From an uncultured Muribaculaceae bacterium (GTDB lineage Bacteria > Bacteroidota > Bacteroidia > Bacteroidales > Muribaculaceae), in assembly GCA_910584495.1 (NCBI GenBank), contig CAJUAR010000030.1, forward strand, positions 1 to 29,684: a DNA stretch of 29,684 nucleotides, written 5' to 3'. Each line of letters opens with the position of its first letter. Position 1 is the first letter of the stretch. The notes under the pieces are model-generated. The model saw only the letters and a program-made list of their open reading frames with translations, was not told where the DNA came from and made no database searches. Shown piece by piece: positions 16,265 to 25,253 of this stretch. The position numbers and the translations under genes are program-made.

Positions 16265-19200
16265 AATTTTTGCCGGCATCACAGCCGAGGGTTTGCTGGA
16301 TATTGGTGCTTCTTCGCCTATAGCTCCGAGCGCAAACATGAGCCATGACATGGCAAGCTGGAGCACGGGACGTTCGGCAGCAATTACGTTTTTCGATGAT
16401 GTCATGCCGTTGCCGAACCAAGAGCTGCAAGAGCCACTCATTTCTACGGCAGAAAAAGAAATAAGAAAAATCCTAAGCCGCATTGACAGCCTGATTTCCG
16501 AACGCAGCGAAATCTATTTGACCGTAGTCGCCATCACTGCCGATGAAAAGTTTGTGCTCTTTGAACCTTGCGATGAAGAATTGCGCAACCCCGCTTTTAT
16601 CTTCCAAATTTCTCAAAAGCAACTAAAGGTATCGACGAACTCCCACCTCATAGTGCCCGGCAAAATTTTTGAGGCCCGCATAACGGGCTGCCAAATGCCT
16701 TTTGTCAGCTTTGTCTGCACACGCGAGGTCGACATAAAAGCCACACAAGCCCGTCTAACCCCTCGCCAGACTGTTGTTGACGAACTTCTGGCCCAGCCCT
16801 ACCCCACCTTCGTCCAAATCTACAAAGGAAAGGAGAGCACATACATCAACAAAGAAGGCAAAGAAGTCGAATCCATCATTATATCAACCAAGAGCTATGC
16901 CGATTTATGCTCAATGCCGGCAGATAACTGGAGCTCTACGTTCGACAATGGCTCGGCCATGATGCTCATTACATCTAATTCGAAAGGACGGCTGATATTT
17001 GACAACCACTTTGGCAAAGTTGCCGGGCTTCCCTATTCGCCGGAGAACCCCGAAAAATATTTAGGAGACGAAAGGCAACTTCCCGAAGTGACGGGCACTG
17101 TCCATAGCTTCTATAACGGAGGGAAGAATCTTCTCGAAATGATATTTGATGAGGGAGGACGACCATGGCGCTCGGGGGTGTTTGTCCGCGCCACCGACGG
17201 CTCGCTCCGCATTCCTTTCCCTGTCATTGAGGCTGCAAAAAAATATATCTGCATGGGCTATCCTTGCCGCGTGCGCCTGTGCATCAACCCTTATGACCAT
17301 AGCAAATCTCACATCCGCCTCGAAGGCCTTTCAGCGCAGCTCGAAGGACGTCTGGCTTCAACCATTGCCATAAACCGCCTGCAAGTAGGGCTGCCATTGC
17401 CTGTCGCTCATCCAATGGCTCCTGCATGCCGTGTAGGCGACAAAATAATGATGGTGTCGGCCGATTATACGGCTTTCATGCCCATTGACGATGCGCTTTT
17501 TCCCCTTGTCAAAATGGCCGAAGAAGGCATTTTCACGCCTCGCTTTAAGATTCCTTGCCGACTTGAGCTCGTTTCAGATGCTCCACATCATTTCCAAGTG
17601 GTGTGCAAAGCTGTGAAAAAAGATTGCTATTCGCTCCACCCCGAGGGCTCTGCCATAGAAAATGTTGAGATTTGCTGCAGCACGGGGGGCAGAATCATTC
17701 TTTTGGCCGACGGCTGCCCGGCAATGACCGACAAACTCGACCATGATACTCTTATAGGCATACTGAAAGGACACATTAAAGCAGAATGGCGTGTCAAAAA
17801 GCCATTTGACATTACATGGTTGCATCTGAGCTGCAAAGAGTTGTCGATTGACACCGCCGACGTAATGGCCAATGGGCTGACACTCGGCTCCCTGTTCGAA
17901 CTTGGGAGCGATGGCACCTACCGCGGCCGAAAAGTTATCTCGGTGCCCGAAAACAAGGCTGATGACGCAGGAACGCTGATGATGATTTTGGGAAACGATG
18001 AGAAAACGGGCAATATTGTAGCCACCAGCGAATTTGCCCTTTTCACCAACAGAGCCGAGATTGGAATCCAACGCATGAGAGTGCTCCCCGACCTCTTGTC
18101 GTTTGGTATTGTTGTGGCTGAGTGCAACGACGAACGACTGACAGCCTACAACATGCATTCGCGCCTTGAACGTCTCATCTTCCAACGTCTTTTTGCCATC
18201 TATGGCAATAATACTACGGCCTTGATGCGACGCGACAAGGCATTCAAGCTCATCCGCAGCGAGTGGACCGGTGTTGCTTGTCAGCACGATTACTCTGCGG
18301 TTATCAATGATATTTCCGGCGATATTGCAGATTTATGGAACGGGCTCGACGACAACACACCAGTGTTGTTTGGCGACATCACTCTATGCCGCTCGGAAAT
18401 CCCCGCTCTTCCGCCGTTCCAAACTCCCGAGGAGAAAAAACAAGCCGCAGAACCAGCGGTCGGTAGCGTGGGCACGGTTTCTGTTGCCGACAGTGCTACC
18501 GACACTGTTACGGTATGGCTCGGAGGCACACGCTTTGCAAAAAATCTCGACCGCGAAGCATTGCGTCTGCCCAAGCCTGCAACACGCAGACAACTAATGT
18601 CGCAATTCCCCATCGACACAATTTTTGCAAAAGGAGACAGGTGGCGCATGGATCTTTCCACTCCCGAGCACCCACGAATCTACGCCCACACCGACGAAAC
18701 CCCGCGTGTCTACACTGTTGTGGCACGTATCAACGACACCGACTGGGCCATGCGCTCCGACGATGGGGCTATCGCCGTGGCCGATTCCCTCGACGGGGCC
18801 CAACCCGGCGATCGTGTGCTCATGCGTCTTGGATATGTGCTGGGCTCAGTTGTCTATGTCGACGAAGCCGAAGAAAACTTCATCGGACGCAAGGTAAGAC
18901 TACAAATAACCGAGCTGCACAGCCATGTGGCCATTTGTCGCGACATATCAAACTCCATCAAGCGCCGCATAGAACTCCCACTCGACAAAATTAGCTGGAA
19001 TCCCAACTGGACACCATCGAATTTACCAATAGGAACTGTTCTGAAAGCTTGCATTGTCGATGTCGAGCCCGACCGCCTTGTTGTTGACCGCCGCCTCCTC
19101 CTTCGTCAAGATGCTTTGTATCCCGGCATCAATCCCGAACCGGGAACTATCTACCAAATGGAAGTTGTGGGAATTTCCGATGCCGGTTATTTGCTGCAAC

Positions 19201-20378
19201 AAAACGGTGTGGAATTAGTGCTGCCTTTCGACAAAGCCGCAGTTTTCGACATTAACGTTTTCAACGAGAGCTATTTGCAGAACGGAGACCTTATTGCCGT
19301 GAAAGTGGAAAACGACGACAAAACAGCCAACTGGAAAGCCACAAAAACAGATGACATCTACGAGCTCGAGCAACATGCCGGCGAAACACTCCTGTTCACA
19401 ATCCACCATCATTCGCCCGATGGAGTGTTTTTGCAGCGAGAAGGCATTATGATGTTCCTACCCAACCGCCAACTGGGCCGTTGGGCCGGCCAGCCTCTGA
19501 CAAATGAATTCTCTGTAGGCGACAATCTGGAAATCCTCGTCCGGCCCGTCGGTACCGGACTCTTCGAAGCCACATGCCGCAACCCCGCGCCACTACGGCC
19601 TTGCGCGCCTAAGGCCGACAAAATAATTGAAGGCGAAATTTCTTTTGTCTATCCTGGCATCGGAGCATACGTCGACTGCGGAAATGGCGTGCCGGTCTAT
19701 ATCGAAGCTGATTCTTTTGCCGATGCCGATGTTCAAATGCTCGCATGCCGGAAAGTGGCGCTGAAAGTGAACAACATCAACACCGACCAAGGCATTGTCA
19801 CCGGAGTTGTGGCAGGCAACATCGACGCTCCGGCCCCTGAAGAGAAAAGCCCAGAAGAAGAAACGACAACAGAACAAGTTTTTGCCGACGAAGCAAGCAA
19901 TACAAACTTAGGGCTGTTTGGCTCTATAGTTTCCTTGCCAAATGATGAAGTAGACTGGGCTGTTCTTGCCGACAGGCAGGGAAACGAAGGTATTTTTTTG
20001 CCAACGGAAAACATGCCCCTCGAAAAGCTTCGCAAATACATTGCCGACAAATCGCCTGTTTTTGCAATCAGCCAAGTCCTTCCCAATGGCAAAATGATTC
20101 TCGACTTCGATTCGCTCATCGCACCACGACAGCGAATGATAAAAACCTTGCAAGAAGACATTATTGTTGTAGAAGCCAAGGTTGTGGACCACTGCGATAA
20201 CGGAGCAATTGTGCTCCAGCACGGCATGAATGTCCTCATTATGCCCACAAAAGAATGTAAGTTCAAACCCGATGCTCCTTGGTGGGCGAACCATTATGCT
20301 CCCGGCACTTATCACCGCGTGCTTGTCTACAGTACTTCGAGTTACATGGCGTTCTCGGCTTCCGACACCCGCCTGTAA
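16242..20378 (+). CDS. Giant protein with tandem S1/OB-fold-like units; cassette gene C
   Basis: This 1378-residue protein belongs to no family I can name. Its ATG lies 23 bases inside gene B in another frame, which implies translational coupling. It has no signal peptide or membrane helix and is beta-rich. In the last 410 residues I see five successive units with S1-like spacing (G-x-x-hydrophobic-x-x-x-V, a glycine turn, an aromatic or G-x-x-x-LP strand, then a G-D-x-hydrophobic strand): about 967-1024, 1045-1112, 1126-1190, 1224-1290 and 1304-1373. Similar spacing occurs near 90-160 and 820-960, so most of the chain may be OB folds. A Pro/Glu-rich linker (about 1195-1215, PAPEEKSPEEETTTEQ) separates units. 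S1 domains commonly bind single-stranded RNA; RNA binding here is inference. No catalytic motif was recognised. Confidence 0.82.
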   Translation: MTPTSENKIFAGITAEGLLDIGASSPIAPSANMSHDMASWSTGRSAAITFFDDVMPLPNQELQEPLISTAEKEIRKILSRIDSLISERSEIYLTVVAITADEKFVLFEPCDEELRNPAFIFQISQKQLKVSTNSHLIVPGKIFEARITGCQMPFVSFVCTREVDIKATQARLTPRQTVVDELLAQPYPTFVQIYKGKESTYINKEGKEVESIIISTKSYADLCSMPADNWSSTFDNGSAMMLITSNSKGRLIFDNHFGKVAGLPYSPENPEKYLGDERQLPEVTGTVHSFYNGGKNLLEMIFDEGGRPWRSGVFVRATDGSLRIPFPVIEAAKKYICMGYPCRVRLCINPYDHSKSHIRLEGLSAQLEGRLASTIAINRLQVGLPLPVAHPMAPACRVGDKIMMVSADYTAFMPIDDALFPLVKMAEEGIFTPRFKIPCRLELVSDAPHHFQVVCKAVKKDCYSLHPEGSAIENVEICCSTGGRIILLADGCPAMTDKLDHDTLIGILKGHIKAEWRVKKPFDITWLHLSCKELSIDTADVMANGLTLGSLFELGSDGTYRGRKVISVPENKADDAGTLMMILGNDEKTGNIVATSEFALFTNRAEIGIQRMRVLPDLLSFGIVVAECNDERLTAYNMHSRLERLIFQRLFAIYGNNTTALMRRDKAFKLIRSEWTGVACQHDYSAVINDISGDIADLWNGLDDNTPVLFGDITLCRSEIPALPPFQTPEEKKQAAEPAVGSVGTVSVADSATDTVTVWLGGTRFAKNLDREALRLPKPATRRQLMSQFPIDTIFAKGDRWRMDLSTPEHPRIYAHTDETPRVYTVVARINDTDWAMRSDDGAIAVADSLDGAQPGDRVLMRLGYVLGSVVYVDEAEENFIGRKVRLQITELHSHVAICRDISNSIKRRIELPLDKISWNPNWTPSNLPIGTVLKACIVDVEPDRLVVDRRLLLRQDALYPGINPEPGTIYQMEVVGISDAGYLLQQNGVELVLPFDKAAVFDINVFNESYLQNGDLIAVKVENDDKTANWKATKTDDIYELEQHAGETLLFTIHHHSPDGVFLQREGIMMFLPNRQLGRWAGQPLTNEFSVGDNLEILVRPVGTGLFEATCRNPAPLRPCAPKADKIIEGEISFVYPGIGAYVDCGNGVPVYIEADSFADADVQMLACRKVALKVNNINTDQGIVTGVVAGNIDAPAPEEKSPEEETTTEQVFADEASNTNLGLFGSIVSLPNDEVDWAVLADRQGNEGIFLPTENMPLEKLRKYIADKSPVFAISQVLPNGKMILDFDSLIAPRQRMIKTLQEDIIVVEAKVVDHCDNGAIVLQHGMNVLIMPTKECKFKPDAPWWANHYAPGTYHRVLVYSTSSYMAFSASDTRL

Positions 20379-20411
20379 TGCCCGATGCCGACGGCAATGC
20401 GCTATTTTTGA

Positions 20412-20443
20412 TTTGCGAGAGTAAGAAAAAAGTGCTAATTTTG
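20412..20443 (+). promoter_or_regulatory. purL promoter
   Basis: TTTG at 20412-20415 and TAATTTTG at 20436-20443 are 20 bases apart, an excellent Bacteroidota promoter, in the 88-base gap after cassette gene C. Confidence 0.85.
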
Positions 20444-20466
20444 CACTAAATTAATTAATACTCTCG
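20416..20466. repeat. 8-bp inverted repeat bracketing the purL -7 element and start codon
   Basis: CGAGAGTA at 20416-20423 is exactly reverse-complementary to TACTCTCG at 20459-20466, immediately before the purL ATG. The arms flank the -7 element, so one arm lies in the spacer between the -33 and -7 elements and the other in the leader. It could be an operator for a purine regulator, but a chance match cannot be excluded. Confidence 0.4.
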
Positions 20467-23400
20467 ATGGTAACATTTTTTCAAAGTGGCAACAACAAGG
20501 CATTCGCCGTTGATGCTGACCATACATTCAGCCCTGCAGAAATCGAACGACTTTCGTGGCTCTTCAGCGGAGCATGCCCTCTCGAAGCGGGCTGTGTTCT
20601 TGAAGGCACATACGTAGGGCCCCGTAAAGAAATGATAAGTCCCTGGAGCACCAATGCCGTAGAGATTACCCAAAACATGGGTCTCAACGGCATTTATCGT
20701 ATTGAGGAACTGACAGCTACCAATCCTCAGCAGCCCGAATACGACCCCATGCTCCAAGTGGTTTATGTCAACCCCGGAGCTGACATGTTCCAAAGCACGG
20801 CCGTAGCAGCACCGGCAGTGGAAATAGATGATATCTCATCCTACAATGCCGAGGAAGGGCTTGCACTGAGCCCGCAGGAAGAAGAATATCTGCGAGACCT
20901 TGCTGCAAAATTGGGACGCAAACTCACCGACAGCGAAGTTTTCGGCTTCTCACAAGTCAACTCCGAGCACTGCCGTCACAAAATTTTCAACGGCAAGTTC
21001 ATTATCGATGGCGAAGAAAAACCATCGAGCCTTTTTGGCCTTATCAAACGCACCAGCAAACTCAATCCCGGCACACTGGTGTCGGCCTATAAAGATAATG
21101 TGGCATTTGTCAAAGGCCCGGTAATCTACCAGTTTGCTCCCGAACGTGCCGACGAACCGGCCTTCTTCGCACAGCGCGCCATCAAATCGGTGCTGTCGCT
21201 CAAAGCGGAAACACACAATTTCCCCACCACTGTCGAACCTTTCAACGGAGCGGCAACAGGCAGCGGAGGCGAAATCCGCGACCGTCTTGGCGGCGGACGT
21301 GCCAGCCTCCCTCTTGCCGGCACGGCTGTCTACATGACTTCCTATCCGCGACTGGACGAGAAAAAGAAATGGGAGCGTGCCATAGAGCCTCGCAAATGGC
21401 TCTATCACACACCGGCCGACATCCTGATCAAAGCCTCTAACGGAGCATCCGACTTCGGCAATAAGTTCGGACAACCTCTCATCTGCGGTTCTTTGCTCAC
21501 TTTCGAGCATGCCGAGAACGGACGGACATGGGGATACGACAAGGTGATTATGCTTGCCGGCGGCGTGGGCTACGCCAATGCCGACCATGCTCTCAAAGAA
21601 GAACCTGTTCCGGGCTTGTCGGTGGCTCTTTCGGGAGGCGACAACTACCGCATAGGCATGGGTGGCGGCGCCGTTTCGTCGGTCGACACAGGCCGTTATG
21701 CAGGAGCCATCGAGCTCAACGCCGTGCAGCGTGCCAACCCTGAAATGCAGAAACGAGTGGCCAACCTCATCCGCGGCCTCGCCGAAAGTGCCTTCAACCC
21801 CATCGTATCGATTCACGACCATGGCGCCGGCGGCCACCTCAATGCCCTTAGCGAACTCATCGAAGCCACCGGCGGCGACATCAACATCGATGCCCTGCCT
21901 GTTGGCGACCCAACACTCTCCGAGCGCGAAATAATAGGCAACGAGAGCCAGGAACGCATGGGCTTCCTTGTTCAGCCGGCCGACATTCCGCTGGTCGAAA
22001 AAATTGCACAGCGCGAGCGTGCCCCGCTCTACATCGTGGGCAAAACCACCGACGACCATCGTCTGCACTACAGCCGCCGCCAGGGCAAGGCAGCAATCGA
22101 CCTGGCCGTCACCGACATGCTCGGCAACCCGCCAAAAACAGTAATCACCGACAAGACCGTCGATGAAACTTTTGCCGACGACAGCTTCGACAGCTCGCTC
22201 ATCGGCACTTATATCAGCGAAGTACTGTCGCTCGAAGCCGTGGCCTGCAAAGACTGGCTCACCAACAAAGTAGACCGCAGCGTGACAGGCCGCGTGGCAC
22301 GCCAGCAATGCCAAGGCCCGCTGCAGCTCCCTCTCAGCGACTGCGGCGTGGTGGCTCTCGACTACCAAGGCCAAAACGGCATTGCAACTTCTATAGGCCA
22401 CGCTCCGGCGGCCGCCATGGTCGATGCCGGAACAGGTTCGCGCCTGGCAGTTGCCGAAGCTCTCACAAACATTGTTGGAGCCCCCTTGGAAAAAGGCCTT
22501 GAATCCGTCTCTCTCAGCGCTAACTGGATGTGGCCCTGCCACAACGAGGGCGAAGATGCCGCGCTCTACCGCGCCGTCGAAGCTTGCAGCAACTTTGTCG
22601 TAGACCTGGGCATAAACATCCCCACGGGAAAAGACAGCCTGTCGATGACTCAGAAATACACCAACGGAGAGAAAGTTACAGCCCCCGGCACCGTGATAAT
22701 CTCCGCCGCCGGACATGTCGACGACATTCGCCGCACCGTCGGCCCCGTCATCACCAAGGATGCACGCTCCACATTGTTCTATATCGATTTCAGCAACTCG
22801 CCTCTGGCCCTCGGAGGATCGGCCCTCGAACAGACCCACGGCAAAGTGGGCGGCAAGCTGCCCGACGTTGCCGATGCAAAATATTTTGCCAAAGCCTTCA
22901 ACACTGTGCAGAAGCTCGTGCGCGACCGCTCTATAGCAGCCATCCACGACATCAGTGCCGGCGGTCTCGTCACCACACTCCTCGAAATGTGTTTCTCGCT
23001 CAACAACTGGGGCTTGAATTTCTATACCGACGGCTTCGAAATGCTCGGCGAAACCGACCTTGTGAAGATTCTATTTGCCGAAAATCCGGCCGTAGTAGTA
23101 CAAATTCTCGACAGCACACGTTCGCGAGCGCTAAAAGCCCTCGATGCAGCAGGCATACGCTATGTACCCGTTGCGTCGCCTTCGCGCCCCGGAGTGCTCA
23201 CAATAACACACAAGAAAGACACCTTCCTCGTATCGGTGGACGCAATGCGCCGCCAGTGGTTTGAACCCTCGTTCTTGCTCGACAGCATGCAGACCAAACC
23301 CGAATGTGCCGCCCTGCGCTTCGAGAACCTTGGCAAACAACCTGTGCCATTCAAGCTTCGAGCAAATTTCGACGGTTCGCTCGCCTCTCGCTACCTGCGT

Positions 23401-24201
23401 CCAAAACGCCGTTCGCAGAGCGGCATCCGCGCAGCAATCATCCGCGAAAAAGGTGTCAACGGCGACCGCGAAATGGCGTTCTCGCTATTCCTTGCCGGCT
23501 TTGATGTGCGCGATGTGCACATGACCGACCTGATGAGCGGCCGCGAGACGCTTGACGACATCAACATGATTGTGTTCTGCGGCGGTTTTTCAAACAGCGA
23601 CGTGCTGGGCTCTGCAAAAGGCTGGGCTGGCGGTTTCCGCTGGAACGAAACGGCGGCGGCCACACTCAAACGTTTCTACGACCGTCCCGACACCCTCAGT
23701 CTTGGTGTGTGCAACGGATGCCAGCTGATGATTGAACTCAATTTGCTCGGTGCAAAACCGGCCGGCGACAACAAACCCGCCGTAGAAATGAAGCACAACA
23801 TCTCCGGCAAATTCGAATCGGCGTTTGTCGGAATGGAAGTCGCACCAAACTCAAGTGTCATGTTCGGCAAGCTGTCGCGCGTAACTGCCGGCATATGGGT
23901 GGCTCACGGCGAAGGACGATTCCACTTCAATGCCCCCACCGATGAGAGCGGCGTGAAAGTCGTTGCACGCTACTGCTACAACGAGTATCCCGGCAACCCC
24001 AACGGTTCGGAAGGAGCCGTGGCTGCCCTGTGCAGTGCCGACGGACGACACGTGGCAATGATGCCGCACCTGGAGCGTGCCATCTTCCCATGGCAATGTG
24101 CCGTTTACCCCGCCGACCGTCTCGACGAGGACGTAACTCCCTGGATTGACGCTTTTGTCGAAGCTCGAAAATGGATTCACCGAAATCAAAAATCAAAGTG
24201 A
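20467..24201 (+). CDS. purL: Phosphoribosylformylglycinamidine synthase (large, single-chain form)
   Basis: FGAR amidotransferase (EC 6.3.5.3) converts FGAR, glutamine and ATP to FGAM in step 4 of purine synthesis. The 1244 residues match the long fused PurL type rather than the split PurSQL type. Landmarks in order: an N-terminal PurS-like domain, FGFSQVNSEHCRHKIFNG near residue 160, KAETHNFPTTVEPFNGAATG near 250 with the following GGxxRD-type loop, IHDHGAGGHLN and IHDISAGGLVTTLLEM in the two synthetase halves, and a C-terminal class I glutaminase with GVCNGCQLM (nucleophile Cys1082) and MPHLERA (His1201, Glu1203). All catalytic residues are present. It has its own promoter and stands alone; purH is at the other side of the cell-shape and cassette genes. 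Confidence 0.97.
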   Translation: MVTFFQSGNNKAFAVDADHTFSPAEIERLSWLFSGACPLEAGCVLEGTYVGPRKEMISPWSTNAVEITQNMGLNGIYRIEELTATNPQQPEYDPMLQVVYVNPGADMFQSTAVAAPAVEIDDISSYNAEEGLALSPQEEEYLRDLAAKLGRKLTDSEVFGFSQVNSEHCRHKIFNGKFIIDGEEKPSSLFGLIKRTSKLNPGTLVSAYKDNVAFVKGPVIYQFAPERADEPAFFAQRAIKSVLSLKAETHNFPTTVEPFNGAATGSGGEIRDRLGGGRASLPLAGTAVYMTSYPRLDEKKKWERAIEPRKWLYHTPADILIKASNGASDFGNKFGQPLICGSLLTFEHAENGRTWGYDKVIMLAGGVGYANADHALKEEPVPGLSVALSGGDNYRIGMGGGAVSSVDTGRYAGAIELNAVQRANPEMQKRVANLIRGLAESAFNPIVSIHDHGAGGHLNALSELIEATGGDINIDALPVGDPTLSEREIIGNESQERMGFLVQPADIPLVEKIAQRERAPLYIVGKTTDDHRLHYSRRQGKAAIDLAVTDMLGNPPKTVITDKTVDETFADDSFDSSLIGTYISEVLSLEAVACKDWLTNKVDRSVTGRVARQQCQGPLQLPLSDCGVVALDYQGQNGIATSIGHAPAAAMVDAGTGSRLAVAEALTNIVGAPLEKGLESVSLSANWMWPCHNEGEDAALYRAVEACSNFVVDLGINIPTGKDSLSMTQKYTNGEKVTAPGTVIISAAGHVDDIRRTVGPVITKDARSTLFYIDFSNSPLALGGSALEQTHGKVGGKLPDVADAKYFAKAFNTVQKLVRDRSIAAIHDISAGGLVTTLLEMCFSLNNWGLNFYTDGFEMLGETDLVKILFAENPAVVVQILDSTRSRALKALDAAGIRYVPVASPSRPGVLTITHKKDTFLVSVDAMRRQWFEPSFLLDSMQTKPECAALRFENLGKQPVPFKLRANFDGSLASRYLRPKRRSQSGIRAAIIREKGVNGDREMAFSLFLAGFDVRDVHMTDLMSGRETLDDINMIVFCGGFSNSDVLGSAKGWAGGFRWNETAAATLKRFYDRPDTLSLGVCNGCQLMIELNLLGAKPAGDNKPAVEMKHNISGKFESAFVGMEVAPNSSVMFGKLSRVTAGIWVAHGEGRFHFNAPTDESGVKVVARYCYNEYPGNPNGSEGAVAALCSADGRHVAMMPHLERAIFPWQCAVYPADRLDEDVTPWIDAFVEARKWIHRNQKSK

Positions 24202-24261
24202 ACGCCAGCACCCTCGATAAGAAAATTTAACACACAGTCATATCCTCTAAAGCCTCAAGTG

Positions 24262-24293
24262 CTTGATTCTAAAGCAAGAAATCACTAATTTTG
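24262..24293 (+). promoter_or_regulatory. Promoter of the etfBA-acyl-CoA dehydrogenase operon
   Basis: TAATTTTG at 24286-24293 is preceded, at a 20-base spacing, by a weaker CTTG at 24262-24265. The 136-base gap after purL holds no clear terminator, only a short CAAG-TG-CTTG hairpin at 24256-24265. Confidence 0.7.
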
Positions 24294-24337
24294 CAAGCAA
24301 ATATCTGAAAATACATTAATCATTAAATAAGCAGATT

Positions 24338-25210
24338 ATGAGTTTAAACATCATAGTTCTTGCAAAGCAGGTTCCTGACACCCGCAATGTAGGCAAAGAT
24401 GCGATGAAGGAAGACGGCACAATCAACCGTGCCGCCTTGCCTGCCATTTTCAACCCTGAAGACCTAAATGCCCTCGAACAGGCCCTGCGTCTGAAAGAAA
24501 AACACCCCGGGAGCACCGTAACCCTTCTGACCATGGGCCTCCCTCGCGCTGCTGAAATCGTCCGCGAAGCTATCTTCCGCGGCGCCGACGGCGGCATTGT
24601 GCTCACCGACCGCGCACTCGGCGGTGCCGACACCCTGGCCACCTCCTACTCCCTGGCCCAGGCAGTCCGCAAATTCGGTAACTACGACATCATTCTCGGC
24701 GGCCGCCAGGCCATCGACGGCGACACCGCCCAGGTAGGTCCCCAGATTGCCGAGAAGCTCGGCCTTCCTCAGGTTACATACGCCGAAGAAATCCTCAGCA
24801 TAGCCGACGGCAAAGTGACTGTAAAACGTCGTCTCGAGCATGGCGTGGAAACAGTAGAGGCTCCCCTGCCCTGCGTGGTGACCGTCAACGGCTCCGCCGC
24901 CGAATGCCGTCCCCGCAACGCCAAACGCGTGATGAAATACAAATATGCAGCTTCGACAAGCGAGGCTCCCAAGCTGAGCGAAGCTCTGCAGGCCAAAATA
25001 GCCGCCAACCCCGAACTCCAGATTGCAGAATGGGGCGCAGCATTTGTTGAAGCCGATCCCGAACAAATCGGTCTCGCCGGTTCGCCGACAAAGGTTAAGG
25101 CTATCGAAAACGTTGTGTTCACAGCCAAAGAAAGCCGCCGCCTCGAAAACAACGACCAGCAGATCGAAGAGCTCGTCAAAGAACTCATTGCCAACCACAC
25201 CATAGGCTGA
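24338..25210 (+). CDS. etfB: Electron transfer flavoprotein beta subunit
   Basis: EtfB pairs with EtfA to carry electrons between an acyl-CoA dehydrogenase and NAD(H), ferredoxin or quinone acceptors. The 290 residues are slightly longer than the usual 250-265. The N-terminus IIVLAKQVPDT, the NPEDLNALEQALRLKE segment, LLTMGLPRAAEIVREA and the nucleotide-binding GRQAIDGDTAQVGPQIAE block are all typical. The DRALGGADTLATSYSLAQ segment resembles the EtfB of anaerobic Bcd-type complexes that bifurcate electrons, which is suggestive but not decisive. EtfA follows after 43 bases and the dehydrogenase after that, in one operon with a single promoter upstream. Confidence 0.95.
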   Translation: MSLNIIVLAKQVPDTRNVGKDAMKEDGTINRAALPAIFNPEDLNALEQALRLKEKHPGSTVTLLTMGLPRAAEIVREAIFRGADGGIVLTDRALGGADTLATSYSLAQAVRKFGNYDIILGGRQAIDGDTAQVGPQIAEKLGLPQVTYAEEILSIADGKVTVKRRLEHGVETVEAPLPCVVTVNGSAAECRPRNAKRVMKYKYAASTSEAPKLSEALQAKIAANPELQIAEWGAAFVEADPEQIGLAGSPTKVKAIENVVFTAKESRRLENNDQQIEELVKELIANHTIG

Positions 25211-25253
25211 CAAACAGCCCGTTACCGCAAATCATTCAAAAGCATTAGAAACT

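Noticed and set aside
10651..20466. Flanking direct repeats or an insertion sequence around the cassette
   Set aside because: The 42-base and 88-base flanks share no visible repeat, and there is no transposase or integrase; transfer is suggested only by composition and oddity of content.
20950..22947. 665-codon open frame on the minus strand
   Set aside because: It lies wholly opposite purL, whose catalytic motifs are intact throughout; it is a codon-bias shadow.
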